A stretch of 64,000 nucleotides of DNA. It comes from a virus. The position numbers and the translations under genes are program-made. Position 1 is the first letter of the stretch. Every line of letters starts with the position of its first letter. Below are positions 23,994-33,600 of this stretch, piece after piece. The notes below the pieces were generated by a model that had not been told where the DNA came from, did not search any database, and saw only the letters and a program-made list of their open reading frames with translations. The stretch is from positions 1-64,000 of IMG/VR virus record IMGVR_UViG_3300044614_002073, one strand, 5' to 3'.

Positions 23994-24895
23994 GATCAAC
24001 AATACACAGAGCTGTAGAAGATCAAATAAATATTATATATGAGCCTATAAATCCTATTGTGGATAATTTTATTGCAAATTTATGGGGCGGCTGTGAAAAT
24101 GTTAATATTGTGACTGGCCCATCGGAGACTGCTGTCAGGCCAGATAACATGATGGTAGTAAAGCAGGTCGATGCTCCTCCTATATATTATGATTGTTGGC
24201 TAAAATCTCCAGACAATCAATACGAACAAATAAACTTTATGCATCTCCCAGAAATAATGCATATTGTTAATCCATTGTCAATGGACCGTAATGCCTATCA
24301 CAAACATAGACACATGACATTTGTCTGTTATGAAGAAAACACTTATAGGTATTTGGTCCAAGAGCTTGGGATACAGAGATGCGCAATGATAAATCCTGTC
24401 ATTAATCCTAGTTTTTTGATGAACAATACATCTGAAAAGCTTAAATCAGTAGACCTCACAATTCTGCAAAACAATTATGATCTTGACAGAATACAGCAAA
24501 TTGTTAATACAATACAGACATCAATACCTTCATTAAAAATTCAAATAGCTTCATCTAATGCTACTAATGATTATATCATTAAGATTTTGACAGAGAGTAA
24601 GATGGTTTTTTCTATAGATGCAATATCTATTATAGAAAGTAAATACGCTATTAGTTTTCAAACTCTGTTATTGGGTGGAGACAGTAGAAACATTAGTTAC
24701 CCTGGTTTAGTTTATCAAACCCCTACCATTGAAGACATGGTTAAAACTATAGAGTCTATAATGTCTGACTACAGTGGTCAATTTAATAAGCTAACATTGG
24801 AAAAAAACAAATTGTTATTAGATTCAGATATTAAGAAAACACAAGAATCAATACAAGATATATTAAATACAATTTTACAGAAGGTTTCAGCATGA
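23972..24895 (+). CDS. Hypothetical sugar-island protein, possibly degenerate GT-B
   Basis: 307 residues, no firm family. The N-terminal half contains ENVNIVTGPSETAVRPDNMM and a segment rich in His/Met (FMHLPEIMHIVNPLS, YHKHRHMTFVCYEENTYR). The C-terminal half (IQIASSNATNDYIIKIL, MVFSIDAISIIESKYAISFQ, TLLLGG) resembles the β-α-β pattern of the donor domain of GT-B enzymes, without a clear E-x7-E. It may be a diverged transferase or a partner of the two upstream enzymes. It overlaps both neighbours. Confidence 0.5.
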   Translation: MFFGYNVGSTIHRAVEDQINIIYEPINPIVDNFIANLWGGCENVNIVTGPSETAVRPDNMMVVKQVDAPPIYYDCWLKSPDNQYEQINFMHLPEIMHIVNPLSMDRNAYHKHRHMTFVCYEENTYRYLVQELGIQRCAMINPVINPSFLMNNTSEKLKSVDLTILQNNYDLDRIQQIVNTIQTSIPSLKIQIASSNATNDYIIKILTESKMVFSIDAISIIESKYAISFQTLLLGGDSRNISYPGLVYQTPTIEDMVKTIESIMSDYSGQFNKLTLEKNKLLLDSDIKKTQESIQDILNTILQKVSA

Positions 24896-25308
24896 ATAAA
24901 AAATATGTGCATTGTTATATCAACGAAAAAGCAAAGATATCCGGGGCTAACAATATACAAATAGATCAAATGAATCATGTACCGAATGGTTCGTGTGATA
25001 TCCTTTCATTCAATGAGGCAAATAGTATACATAAAACACAGCTAGCACCAGTACTTAGCGGCTTAAGTCGTAAAATTAAAATTGGAGTTGGATTGATGTG
25101 TTTAGAGTACATTAACTTCGATAAAGTATGTAATGATATACGTTACAATAAAATATCTATTGAGCAAATCAATGACATACTCTCGGATAAATTAGGGTTT
25201 TTTCTAGAAAAAGATATAGAAGAGATATTACAACAATTCCAATTAACTACCAAACAGGTCATGTATGACGGATACAGAACTAAGCTCACAATACAAAGAG
25301 TACAATAA
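24892..25308 (+). CDS. Hypothetical sugar-island protein, possible remnant methyltransferase-like fold
   Basis: 138 residues. NGSCDILSFNEANSIHKTQL, then LSRKIKIGVGLMCLEYI, and a C-terminal segment (FFLEKDIEEILQQFQLTTKQ) resemble the second half of small SAM-methyltransferase-like proteins found in phage glycan clusters (CDxLxF ... LxxGGxLxIxG ... IxxLLxxxxF). The SAM-binding glycine motif is missing, so a catalytic role is doubtful. This comparison is from memory only. The end overlaps the next gene by 44 bases. Confidence 0.4.
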   Translation: MNKKYVHCYINEKAKISGANNIQIDQMNHVPNGSCDILSFNEANSIHKTQLAPVLSGLSRKIKIGVGLMCLEYINFDKVCNDIRYNKISIEQINDILSDKLGFFLEKDIEEILQQFQLTTKQVMYDGYRTKLTIQRVQ

Positions 25309-25798
25309 TAGTTACTATTATATTGTTTTTGTCAATATTTTTGATAAAGACAAAATACTAGAAATTCTTAATTATGAACAACCTATCAATTATTGTTCAT
25401 TAATTTATAAACCAGAATACAATTATAAGTTTTCAGATTTATTAGACTATGTTAAAACCATAGATAAAAAATATGATTGGAAATTACACGAAATCACATT
25501 AGAAAATTATACTCTGATAGATAGCATAGATGTCGTATTAGACACCAATATTAGAAAAAATAAAACTACACATTACATTGTCTATGATAATATCATGGAT
25601 TGCAAACCAAATTATTTTGATCAGTTATCGTTAATATTTAAAAATTCTGATAAACATATAGACGCCATAATAAATAAAGACAACCCATATAGCGGTTTAG
25701 TAGTTCCATTTTCTACACATATGATATTGAATAAGAATAATTATGAACCATTGATTAAAAAAATGATTGATAATGAAAAAAACATCATCTATATCTAG
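25265..25798 (+). CDS. Hypothetical sugar-island protein
   Basis: 177 residues, Tyr/Asn/Ile-rich, no recognised family. HYIVYDNIMDCKPNYFDQL near residue 100 has the look of a GT-A or nucleotidyltransferase central strand followed by an acidic turn, but the rest does not confirm a catalytic site. It overlaps the upstream gene by 44 bases and the nucleotidyltransferase-like gene by 26, suggesting coupled expression. Base composition is even more AT-rich than the replication genes. Confidence 0.45.
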   Translation: MTDTELSSQYKEYNNSYYYIVFVNIFDKDKILEILNYEQPINYCSLIYKPEYNYKFSDLLDYVKTIDKKYDWKLHEITLENYTLIDSIDVVLDTNIRKNKTTHYIVYDNIMDCKPNYFDQLSLIFKNSDKHIDAIINKDNPYSGLVVPFSTHMILNKNNYEPLIKKMIDNEKNIIYI

Positions 25799-26450
25799 TC
25801 AATATAATGTTATTCTATTAGCATATGAAATAACAAAAGGAATGAAGTCTATAGGATCTAAAAGCTTGATGCCTGTTAAGATAGATAATCAGACAGACAC
25901 TTTGATCAGACATCAACTACAAAGCATCAAAAAACATATAAAAAACATTTCATCAATTAATATTGTGCTAGGCTTTGATAAAGAGAAACTGAAGAAAAAA
26001 ATATCATGCGATAAAGATGTTAACATTATTGAAAATAACGAATACGACAAACTAGGTCAAGCCCATGCGATATCTTTGGCACTTAAAAAAATTGACAATA
26101 ATTATCCAACTATTATTATTAGTAATTATATTGTATTAAGAAAAAACATTTTTCAAGACTGTAAAGATAATTCAAATCACGTTTTTTGCATTAAAAATTG
26201 TAATAACAAATTTTTTAAAATAGGATGTACACATGATAACGGAAACGTAGAATATCTGTGTTACGAATTAACACCTAAATGGACAGAAATTTTTTTATTG
26301 CAACCAACTTGTAAAGACATATTACAAAGAGTACTAGACAGCAATCACAATATGTTATTATTTGAGGCTATTAATAACACTTTGTCGTCTTACCCTACCA
26401 CAAATACCTACGTATACAATAATTCATTAATCACCATTAATCATAAATAA
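25773..26450 (+). CDS. Sugar-nucleotidyltransferase-like protein (GT-A fold)
   Basis: 225 residues from the ATG at 25773; a TTG at 25767 is less likely. The N-terminus VILLAYEITKGMKSIGSKSL followed by MPVK is a diverged form of the LAaGxGxRMxxxxxKxLxPv motif of NDP-sugar pyrophosphorylases. TLIRHQLQSIKKHI and INIVLGFDKEKLKK follow as in that fold, then LGQAHAISLALKKI. The glycine-rich loop is altered (AYEITKGM) and the Asp metal site is replaced by ISNYIVL, so the activity may be changed or lost. A role in making an activated sugar for the neighbouring transferases is the natural guess. Confidence 0.6.
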   Translation: MKKTSSISSQYNVILLAYEITKGMKSIGSKSLMPVKIDNQTDTLIRHQLQSIKKHIKNISSINIVLGFDKEKLKKKISCDKDVNIIENNEYDKLGQAHAISLALKKIDNNYPTIIISNYIVLRKNIFQDCKDNSNHVFCIKNCNNKFFKIGCTHDNGNVEYLCYELTPKWTEIFLLQPTCKDILQRVLDSNHNMLLFEAINNTLSSYPTTNTYVYNNSLITINHK

Positions 26451-26451
26451 C

Positions 26452-27243
26452 ATGAAATTTACTTTAGAATTTGTTTTATCCAATAAGTTTACTCAACACA
26501 TCGCGTATGATCTTGTCGCATACGGGGCAGTAGATAATTATATTCCTGGAGAATTATTTGATAAATTTTATTCTGATGAAGAAAACGAGAACCACAAGTA
26601 TATTTTTTGTGCTTCGACAATTAATTCAGAAACAATTGGCTTTATCAGAGAAACGCCTTATCCAAATAATGTTTTTTTATATTTTGATAAACTTAATAAG
26701 TCTCTATACAAGGACGCATCAGATAGGGGAGTTAAGTGTTTAGTTGGGGCAAAAGATTTTGCAACAATAAAGAATCCAAAATCATGCATCAAATTAGACC
26801 ACTATTATAGTGAGTATCTATTAAATATTCTTGATAGAAAAAAGACCATACCCAATATAGACATCATAACAAGTTTATATAGTTTGAATAAAATTCCAGA
26901 AGAGATAGAGTCTATTATATATCCCAATTCTAATCTTAATATCAAAATGTTTGATGGATATGAAATCAACCACCCTCAAAATTTGGGATTTCTTGATGAT
27001 TTGTCTTTCATAGAGCTTATTAATAATTGTCAATTGTTGATAGCCATTAACAATATTTATTTGCCATATGCTCTATTATTACAAAAACAAGCCATTGCTA
27101 TGGAATCTAATAATTGGATCAAAAAAACAGCTCTCACTAAGGAGATTCTGGAAGATAGAAGTAAGATTCCAGAACCATCTCTATCTATACAAGACATTCG
27201 TAATAATTCATATAAAAATTTCATTGAAAAGTATATACTATGA
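26452..27243 (+). CDS. Hypothetical sugar-island protein
   Basis: 263 residues. The N-terminal part (FCASTINSETIGFIRETPYP) and the end (INNCQLLIAINNIYLPYALL, then LQKQAIAMESN) show alternating strand-helix patterns reminiscent of a minimal GT-B donor domain, but no signature residues can be named. There is no membrane segment or signal peptide. It starts 2 bases after the upstream stop and overlaps the next gene by 4 bases. It is best left as unknown within the carbohydrate operon. Confidence 0.5.
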   Translation: MKFTLEFVLSNKFTQHIAYDLVAYGAVDNYIPGELFDKFYSDEENENHKYIFCASTINSETIGFIRETPYPNNVFLYFDKLNKSLYKDASDRGVKCLVGAKDFATIKNPKSCIKLDHYYSEYLLNILDRKKTIPNIDIITSLYSLNKIPEEIESIIYPNSNLNIKMFDGYEINHPQNLGFLDDLSFIELINNCQLLIAINNIYLPYALLLQKQAIAMESNNWIKKTALTKEILEDRSKIPEPSLSIQDIRNNSYKNFIEKYIL

Positions 27244-27731
27244 ACAAAACATTAGGCTTCTTAGCCCTCAGCATCGAAAACACAGAACAATCCAAATTTG
27301 TTTTGGAAACCATTGATCGTTTGAGTAAGGCCGCCCCATTTATGGATCATATTTTGTTTAATACATATTATTTTACTCATATGTCTCCATTTAATAATTT
27401 TGCTACTTTGCATATTAATGAAGCAAAATACTTTAAAGGACCGATTGTATGCTTCACTCTAAAAGACATGGTATTTTTAACTGAGTGCATCTCTAAACAA
27501 AAGATCTTTCTAACGAATACTGACGAATGGTCTACTGCAATACAAGCCCCAAGGAACAATTATCAAAACGATAGATTGTCACAATATAAAGAGCTATACA
27601 ATCTTTATGTTGAGAGCAACGACCTATTATGTACAACATGCTCAGAACTACATCCTCTGTTAGATATTTGTTGGAAAAAATCATTATTACTATCAAACGT
27701 AGAGTCTATATATGAATACATCAAACTATAA
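27240..27731 (+). CDS. Hypothetical sugar-island protein
   Basis: 163 residues, no recognised family. The order LGFLALSIENTEQSKFVLET, FKGPIVCFTLKDMVFLTECI, KIFLTNTDEWSTAI suggests a compact α/β protein. The C-terminus contains a CTTCSELHPLLDICW segment with three Cys. It overlaps its neighbours at both ends (4 and 20 bases). It is probably a small accessory of the glycan operon; the function is unknown. Confidence 0.5.
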   Translation: MNKTLGFLALSIENTEQSKFVLETIDRLSKAAPFMDHILFNTYYFTHMSPFNNFATLHINEAKYFKGPIVCFTLKDMVFLTECISKQKIFLTNTDEWSTAIQAPRNNYQNDRLSQYKELYNLYVESNDLLCTTCSELHPLLDICWKKSLLLSNVESIYEYIKL

Positions 27732-28506
27732 ATTATTATCGGATAAACAAAAACAACAAGTTATAAAAGATTTATATATTAAACAAAAATTAAGTTTGGG
27801 TGATATTGCTGAGCAACTAAATACATATCCTAATAAAATTCGTAGAGATGCAAAAAGATTTAATATTACTCTGAGAGATAAGAGTGATGCTCAAAAGAAT
27901 GCTTTGAAAACTGGAAAACATAAACATCCAACAAAAGGAACCCAAAGAGACGAAGAGACTATTCAAAAGATAGGTTTGGGTGTTATGCAAAATTGGGAAA
28001 GTATGTCAAAATCAGAAAAACAGAGAAGAGTAGAGCAGGCTAAAGAACAATGGGAAAATCTATCTGAAGACCAAAAAGAATTGATGCAAAAGAAGGCAAT
28101 AGATGCCGTAAGGAAATCTAGCAAGGAAGGGTCCAAGCTAGAAAAGTTTATACTAAAAGCCTTATTATCAAATGGATACAAGGTTGATTTTCACAAAGAG
28201 CAGATGTTATCAAATACAAAATTGCAAATCGACATTTTTCTTCCCGCTCATAACATAGCTATAGAAGTTGATGGGCCGTCTCATTTTGAACCAGTGTGGG
28301 GCGATGATGCTCTTAAGAGAAATCAAAAATATGATTCGAAAAAAACCGGATTATTGGTTGGTAAAGGAATTAAATTAATTAGAGTCACACAAAAGCACGA
28401 CTTTTCTAAAGCAAGGGCTTCTGTTTTGGTTGGGGCTATTATCAACACAATTAACGAAATCATTAGTCAAAAACAATCAGTTAATACTATAGAAATAGGA
28501 GATTGA
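27712..28506 (+). CDS. HTH plus Vsr-like nuclease, possibly a free-standing homing-type endonuclease
   Basis: 264 residues in three parts. Residues 1-60 are an HTH (LSDKQKQQVIKDLYIKQKLS, then LGDIAEQLNTYPNKIRR). About 75-145 is a charged repeat-like helical linker (QNWESMSKSEKQRRVEQAKE), reminiscent of NUMOD-type DNA-binding linkers. The C-terminal nuclease fold contains LQIDIFLPAHNIAIEVDGPS, HF and IKLIRV, the D...E-x-D core of Vsr/DUF559-like enzymes. The combination of modular DNA-binding elements and a Vsr-like domain is characteristic of phage homing-type endonucleases. It lies between the sugar island and the recombinase pair, consistent with a mobile gene. It overlaps the upstream gene by 20 bases. 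Confidence 0.72.
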   Translation: MNTSNYKLLSDKQKQQVIKDLYIKQKLSLGDIAEQLNTYPNKIRRDAKRFNITLRDKSDAQKNALKTGKHKHPTKGTQRDEETIQKIGLGVMQNWESMSKSEKQRRVEQAKEQWENLSEDQKELMQKKAIDAVRKSSKEGSKLEKFILKALLSNGYKVDFHKEQMLSNTKLQIDIFLPAHNIAIEVDGPSHFEPVWGDDALKRNQKYDSKKTGLLVGKGIKLIRVTQKHDFSKARASVLVGAIINTINEIISQKQSVNTIEIGD

Positions 28507-28511
28507 ATTTT

Positions 28512-29240
28512 ATGGCAAAAGCCAAGATGAATGCAGAACAGGTTGCGGAAAATGTTCAGGTTAATATTCCCAAGCCAAATGATTTGGAATGGACGGATTA
28601 TGTTTTGACCTTATTATCCGATGATGAAAAAATTGCTGGCAACCCCACTACTGACGGATTAAGGCGTATTTTTGAAATTGCTCTTAATTGCCATTTAATA
28701 TCATCAACTTCTACTGTTGTTCAGTCTCCTAGTCCAGATAACGAAAAAAGAGCCACTGTGGTTCATTCGCTGTCCTATCGTTTAAATACAGGCAAGACAG
28801 ACCAGGATAGTTTTAATATTCAGTCTGTAGATGGCGCTGCGGACGTTTATTGGGGAAATTGTGACAAGGTATATCGTAATCATCCGGTTGCGGTGGCGGA
28901 AACCAGAGCCGAAGGACGAGCCTTGCGTAGAGCATTAAAATTACGCAAAGTTGTTGCTGCTGAAGAAATATCATCATCTATTGAGGACGATCCAAATGGA
29001 GATACAGTTTCTAAGATTACTCCTAATCAGATCAATTTTATTGATGTTATTGCTAAACGTATTGATATTAATCCATTGAAAGTGTTAGCTAGTTTAGGGA
29101 TAGAAGAGAAGAATATTAAGAACATTGACTATCCTCATGGGATCTCTATTATTAGAGAGTTATCAAAATTGCAACAAAATCTTGATAGCGTCCCGTCAGA
29201 ACTAAAAGGCTACTCCGATACATGGAAAGGTGAATCATGA
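28512..29240 (+). CDS. Probable single-strand-annealing recombinase (ERF/Rad52-like)
   Basis: 242 residues from the ATG at 28512, ten bases after AGGAG; an upstream TTG (28503) would be too close to that site. The key region is ADVYWGNCDKVYRNHPVAVA followed by ETRAEGRALRRALKLR; an ETRAxGRALR block is typical of ERF/Rad52-type phage annealing proteins. The C-terminal part (KITPNQINFIDVIAKRIDIN) resembles the small helical tail domain found after the core in such proteins. It would anneal complementary ssDNA during recombination-dependent replication, alongside RecA and SSB. The next gene, a zinc ribbon, overlaps by 4 bases and is likely its partner. Confidence 0.65.
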   Translation: MAKAKMNAEQVAENVQVNIPKPNDLEWTDYVLTLLSDDEKIAGNPTTDGLRRIFEIALNCHLISSTSTVVQSPSPDNEKRATVVHSLSYRLNTGKTDQDSFNIQSVDGAADVYWGNCDKVYRNHPVAVAETRAEGRALRRALKLRKVVAAEEISSSIEDDPNGDTVSKITPNQINFIDVIAKRIDINPLKVLASLGIEEKNIKNIDYPHGISIIRELSKLQQNLDSVPSELKGYSDTWKGES

Positions 29241-29584
29241 AATTAAGATATAAAGTTGGCGATAAATTAGAGTTTGAAGTTGAAGGAGCTGGACAAAAAG
29301 AGGTTTTTAAAGAATTAGCCTCTATTCAGGAAATTTTCGGTGAAGAAAAATGCGGACTGTGTAGTAGTACTAATTTAAGATTCATAGTACGAAATGTGGA
29401 AGGAAATGATTATTTCGAACTTAGGTGTGCTGATTGTGGCGCTGTATTAGCATTTGGTCAACACAAAAAAGGAGGAACTCTATTTCCCAAACGCAAGGAT
29501 GACGATGGCAACTATCTACCTAATAAGGGATGGCATAAGTGGTCTAAGGATGATAAGCCAGAGAAGGATTCTAAAAAGAAGTGA
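29237..29584 (+). CDS. Zinc-ribbon partner of the annealing protein
   Basis: 115 residues. An N-terminal β-strand region (KLRYKVGDKLEFEVEGAGQK) is followed by a zinc ribbon with CGLCSSTNLRFIVR and LRCADCGAVLAFGQHKKGG, then a Lys/Asp-rich tail (KWSKDDKPEKDSKKK). The coupling to the annealing-protein gene by ATGA overlap suggests that the two work together on ssDNA. The catalytic function is unknown, probably none. Confidence 0.62.
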   Translation: MKLRYKVGDKLEFEVEGAGQKEVFKELASIQEIFGEEKCGLCSSTNLRFIVRNVEGNDYFELRCADCGAVLAFGQHKKGGTLFPKRKDDDGNYLPNKGWHKWSKDDKPEKDSKKK

Positions 29585-30273
29585 AACTAGATCAGCTATG
29601 CATTATTTCCGATAATAAATCGGTTAGATATGCCGAACTGCAAGGCGAGTTAGAAATTCTGACTCGCTTTGTTTTTTTCAATAACATTAATTACATATAT
29701 AAATACGATTATAAAACCTTAACAGATTATGATCGTTCTATGTTTAGTACTAATGCTATAGATAGGATCATAAGACTGAATTATAGTGAAGGACAAATAA
29801 CTGATCGGTCCTTAGCGGTCTGTCTGAATCATCTAGAAGCGTTAACGAAAATAGGTTTTGACTCTGATCCTAATTTATGGTCCATTATATGTGAAGATGA
29901 TATTTATATAGCAAATAAATCATCTTTTGAAAATGAACTTTGTGACCTAACTGCTTTGCCAAATGATGCCGGTATAGTTTGGATATCTTCTGGGAAAAAA
30001 CCATTGGACTCGACTTTTAGAGATGTTACAGGGTTCGACTATGTTGATTGTCCAAAGCCTGTGGGCAGATATGTGAACATTCAGCGATCCAGATACGCTG
30101 ATTGCATCTTAATAAAGAACGAAACTGCCAAATTTATAGCTAACAAATTTATAGAGCATAAGTTTGCTACGCCTATCGATTGGGAATATAATTATCTTTT
30201 TTCTTTATATCCTCAAATTATCTCTTATTGGATGATGCCAGCATTGATACAGCAGAATCCTAAGTTCTTTTAA
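29581..30273 (+). CDS. GT25-like glycosyltransferase
   Basis: 230 residues, GTG start at 29581 overlapping the upstream stop (GTGA). The features are those of LPS-type glycosyltransferase family 25: RIIRLNYSEGQI, SLAVCLNHLEALTKI, and IICEDDIYIAN with the acidic EDD metal site near residue 103. PIDWEYNYLFSLYPQI, near the C-terminus, matches the D-x-x-x-Y-x-L region of the family. It probably transfers galactose or a similar sugar. It is separated from the main sugar island by the homing-type nuclease and the recombinase pair. It ends tail to tail with the - strand operon at 30270-30273. Confidence 0.72.
   Translation: MKLDQLCIISDNKSVRYAELQGELEILTRFVFFNNINYIYKYDYKTLTDYDRSMFSTNAIDRIIRLNYSEGQITDRSLAVCLNHLEALTKIGFDSDPNLWSIICEDDIYIANKSSFENELCDLTALPNDAGIVWISSGKKPLDSTFRDVTGFDYVDCPKPVGRYVNIQRSRYADCILIKNETAKFIANKFIEHKFATPIDWEYNYLFSLYPQIISYWMMPALIQQNPKFF
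30270..30273. other. Convergent stop overlap (TTAA) at the strand switch
   Basis: The TAA of the + strand GT25-like gene (30271-30273) and the TAA of the - strand zinc-site gene (30270-30272 on +) share one TTAA tetranucleotide. There is no room for a terminator between the early and late blocks. Any terminator would have to lie inside one of the coding regions. Confidence 0.85.
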
Positions 30274-30683
30274 ATTAATCTTTTCCATTTTCCTATCGGG
30301 CATTCTTGGTCCTTCCACGCTAGTTTATTCATGTAAATTTGATCTCTTACAGTATGACATCCACACTTTTCACAAGTGCTTTCTTTATAAAACTCGCAAC
30401 CTGAACATATACTAAATCTTTCCTCTATCTGTTCTGTGGAGCATTTTTTAATCTCGTCTATCGCTTGATCCGTTTTTATTTGGTTGGATGGGTCCATTTG
30501 AGGATCTATGGGTTTAAATATTATTCCATGCTGTTCTGGTGGATACATTTTAATTTTTGTGGCACATATTATAGATGGGTATTCTAATGGATCAAAACTC
30601 ATCGCAACTGTTCCGCATAGTCTACACTTATATCTAAAATTTTCTGTTTTAATGAATTCACACATTAAATCATAAACATTCAT
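30270..30683 (-). CDS. Cys-rich zinc-site protein at the end of the late operon
   Basis: 137 residues. YKCRLCGTVAM near residue 18 is a first Cys pair. The C-terminal 50 residues have CSGCEFYKESTCEKCGC and, later, KDQECPIGKW, a dense Cys cluster recalling small phage proteins ending in CP-x-GKW. It may bind two metal ions. The middle is acidic and unstructured. It is the last gene of the - strand operon, 3 bases after the 2208-residue protein. Not obviously structural; the function is unknown. Confidence 0.65.
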   Translation of the reverse strand: MNVYDLMCEFIKTENFRYKCRLCGTVAMSFDPLEYPSIICATKIKMYPPEQHGIIFKPIDPQMDPSNQIKTDQAIDEIKKCSTEQIEERFSICSGCEFYKESTCEKCGCHTVRDQIYMNKLAWKDQECPIGKWKRLI

Positions 30684-30686
30684 ATA

Positions 30687-33600
30687 TTATAGATTCCTTT
30701 CATTACTAAATCTATCGGTGTCATCATAATCGTATGGTACCCATTTGTAATGATTTTGCGTTATGTATAATTTCTCGTCATAAGTGTCTTCTAATGCTAT
30801 TTTTTGTCTTTCCCCAAACCATGCTCTAAATATCATTTCATTTAATATTTGATAAAATGGAGGAGTATTTGTTACAGTGCTGGTATTGTATACATTATAT
30901 GGATTAGTTTTGTGACACTCCCATAAATAAAGTTGACTTTGATTAACTATATTATTTCCTAATGTAACTTTAAAGTCTGTTGGAATCTTGCGTGGCAAAT
31001 ATTTAAATCTTACAGTAATCTCATTAGAAGCCATCAGCTCAGAAACTGGTACGTAAGTATTGGATTGCTCCGGAACCTCGTAAATCTGTATAACATCCAT
31101 TCTCACTAATGAATCATTTCTTATTTCACCGCAACCAACATAATATGTTTGAGACGTTTGTCTTTCTTCATACACAACACCATCTGCTCTTGCAGCATTT
31201 TCACTAGGCAATCTATATATACTTTCAGTAGATGAACCACTGGTATTATCCATGTTTGGCCATACAGGACCGCGACCTTCAGTATTGCACATATTAGCAC
31301 AGTAAGAGAATGTTCCTTTTGAGTGATAGCATCTTTGTATCACTGCAACAGGAATCTTTGATGATCCGCTAATAACTCCGCTAGCATTCATAGGAACACT
31401 AATCCAATAATAATTATTATCATATATAATTTTATTGTTATTAGTAAAAATATTCTCTAGTTGTATAACGCCGCTTGCCGACGATAAGCTGCCAGGAGTA
31501 ATAGGAGTACTGCTTGTTAGCTCCTCGTCTAATATTGTATTATCTAAAGTTAGATCATAAAATGGTAGATAATAATCAAGGATTTCTGGATTATATCTAT
31601 ATTTTTTATGCATTTCTTTACTATCCATATTTAATATACTGGCGTTTTGCTCAGATATACTCAATACATTATGAGCATAAATTCTATTAGGAATAATATC
31701 TAATGGTCTTGGATAACCAGTAAAAGAGATAAACTCGTTTTCTTTACTATAAGAATATGGATGCTTAGGCATATCTTTATATGTTAAACGAGGATTAAAC
31801 TTAACATAACCTATATGTGTATCTTCTTCGTCGTAGGATTTAGTAAATTTAATATTACCACAATAATTAGTTTTAGTAATGTGGTAATCTAGATCTAACA
31901 GTGTTAAATATTTTTCTTTATTTCCAATAACCGGAATAGACTCTGGTTTAATTAAATTTGTGCCCCAGCCAAGACCGCCCTCTGCATATAATTGATCAAA
32001 AGGATAAGATGAAGTAAAAGCTCCTAAATTGCGATCCCTAACGTTGGACCATTTACCAAAATTTAATACATCAAATGTATTAGAAATACTGGATAATACA
32101 GGATACATTTTTGGAGTCGCAGTATCGTCTGCGCCTCTTTTATAGTTAACATTACCAGTTGGAGATATCTTTCCCCCAGTTATTATAGGATCAAACAATA
32201 AGAATGAGGAGCAGGACGATCCTTCTCCCTTATAGATAACACCCTCAACAAATTTCTCATTCGAAGCGAATTCTATTGACGAATCTAATTCTATCACTAC
32301 TTTTGCAGATCTAATTCTATCTGGATTGGGATTTTCATCCAGTTGGTCATCCGGATACAAACTATCCGGTGGTCCTAGATTCGCTTCTATCGACGAAGGA
32401 TCTTGTATCATTAATTCCGTTTTAATGTAGAATGGATTTGACTCATCTTCTATGTATATATTATTTATTTTTTTGGTTATTTTGCGTGAGTATATAGTGT
32501 ACGAATCATAACACTGAACACATGGCCCTGTTCCATCGTCTTGTCGTATTGTAGTATCAATAACTTTATAGTTTAATTCTATTGGCTCATTCTTCATAAA
32601 AGAATAGTACGCCCTAACTCCATCTATAACCAAAGTTCTATTGTCTCTTAATGAGTCAATATGAAAATCGAAAGCAGGATAGTTGAGCGGTTTTGTATAT
32701 TTGGTATCTAGAGGAACACCAGACTCGTGGAACTTGGTATATTTTAGATAATTAAATTTGGTATTCTCTAATACTGGGGAAGAATATGATGAGTACTTAA
32801 ATATATCTGCTTCTACATTATACCATAATCCATTAGGGTGTTTAACCTCTAATTGAATTTTATCTGCTTGTCCAAAAGGAGAATCGTCATATAAACCTAT
32901 ATTTTTGACCTGGAAACCAGTTAATTGTTTGGCTGCTTCTGTAGAGCCTTCTATTTGAAGATATCCTTTGTTTTCCATGTATCTATTTAGTTTTTCTCTG
33001 CGAGTAGCTCCAAAATAGAATGGACTAGGGAAAAATACTCCAGTAAGGAAACCCAAATCCCACCCATAGCCAGCAGCCTGCAAAGTTTCTGCTGCTGCCA
33101 TATAAGTCAATAATCCAACTATAGAAGGATGAAAAGGTGGTAAAAATACAGGTTCTGGTTTGAGTTCTTCCACGGGCATTTCTCGTGGCCTAGGAGGATC
33201 GGGTTGAGCAATACATCCTAACTGTACAGGATAATTCACTCCTACATCCTGTTTTGGATATTCAGGATTAATAGTCGAATAAGGAGCATCTAGATTAACT
33301 GGAGGCAATAAGTGTTGTTTATTTCTAAAATTAGCAATAAAATTATATCCAGAAGGATATGCAATATCGAACGTATCATTATTATACAAAAATCTGTTAT
33401 AAATGTAAGATTGAGTATATCCGGGGACCGGACAGCCTGTGCATACCTGTAAATCAAAACATGCTCCTCCTTCATCTTCGGCACCCATATCAGAGATTTG
33501 TATGCCCCATTTATATGCTAATTCATTAGATGGATCCCCGATAAATGGCTCTTGTTGTGTAGGAAGAGATTCTGGGTCAGAAGAACTGTTAGATGTAGGA

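Noticed and set aside
26092-26119. TTGACA-N16-TATTAT inside the nucleotidyltransferase-like gene
   Set aside because: Matches the phage promoter form but lies within an extremely AT-rich coding region, has no gene start just downstream and could be chance.
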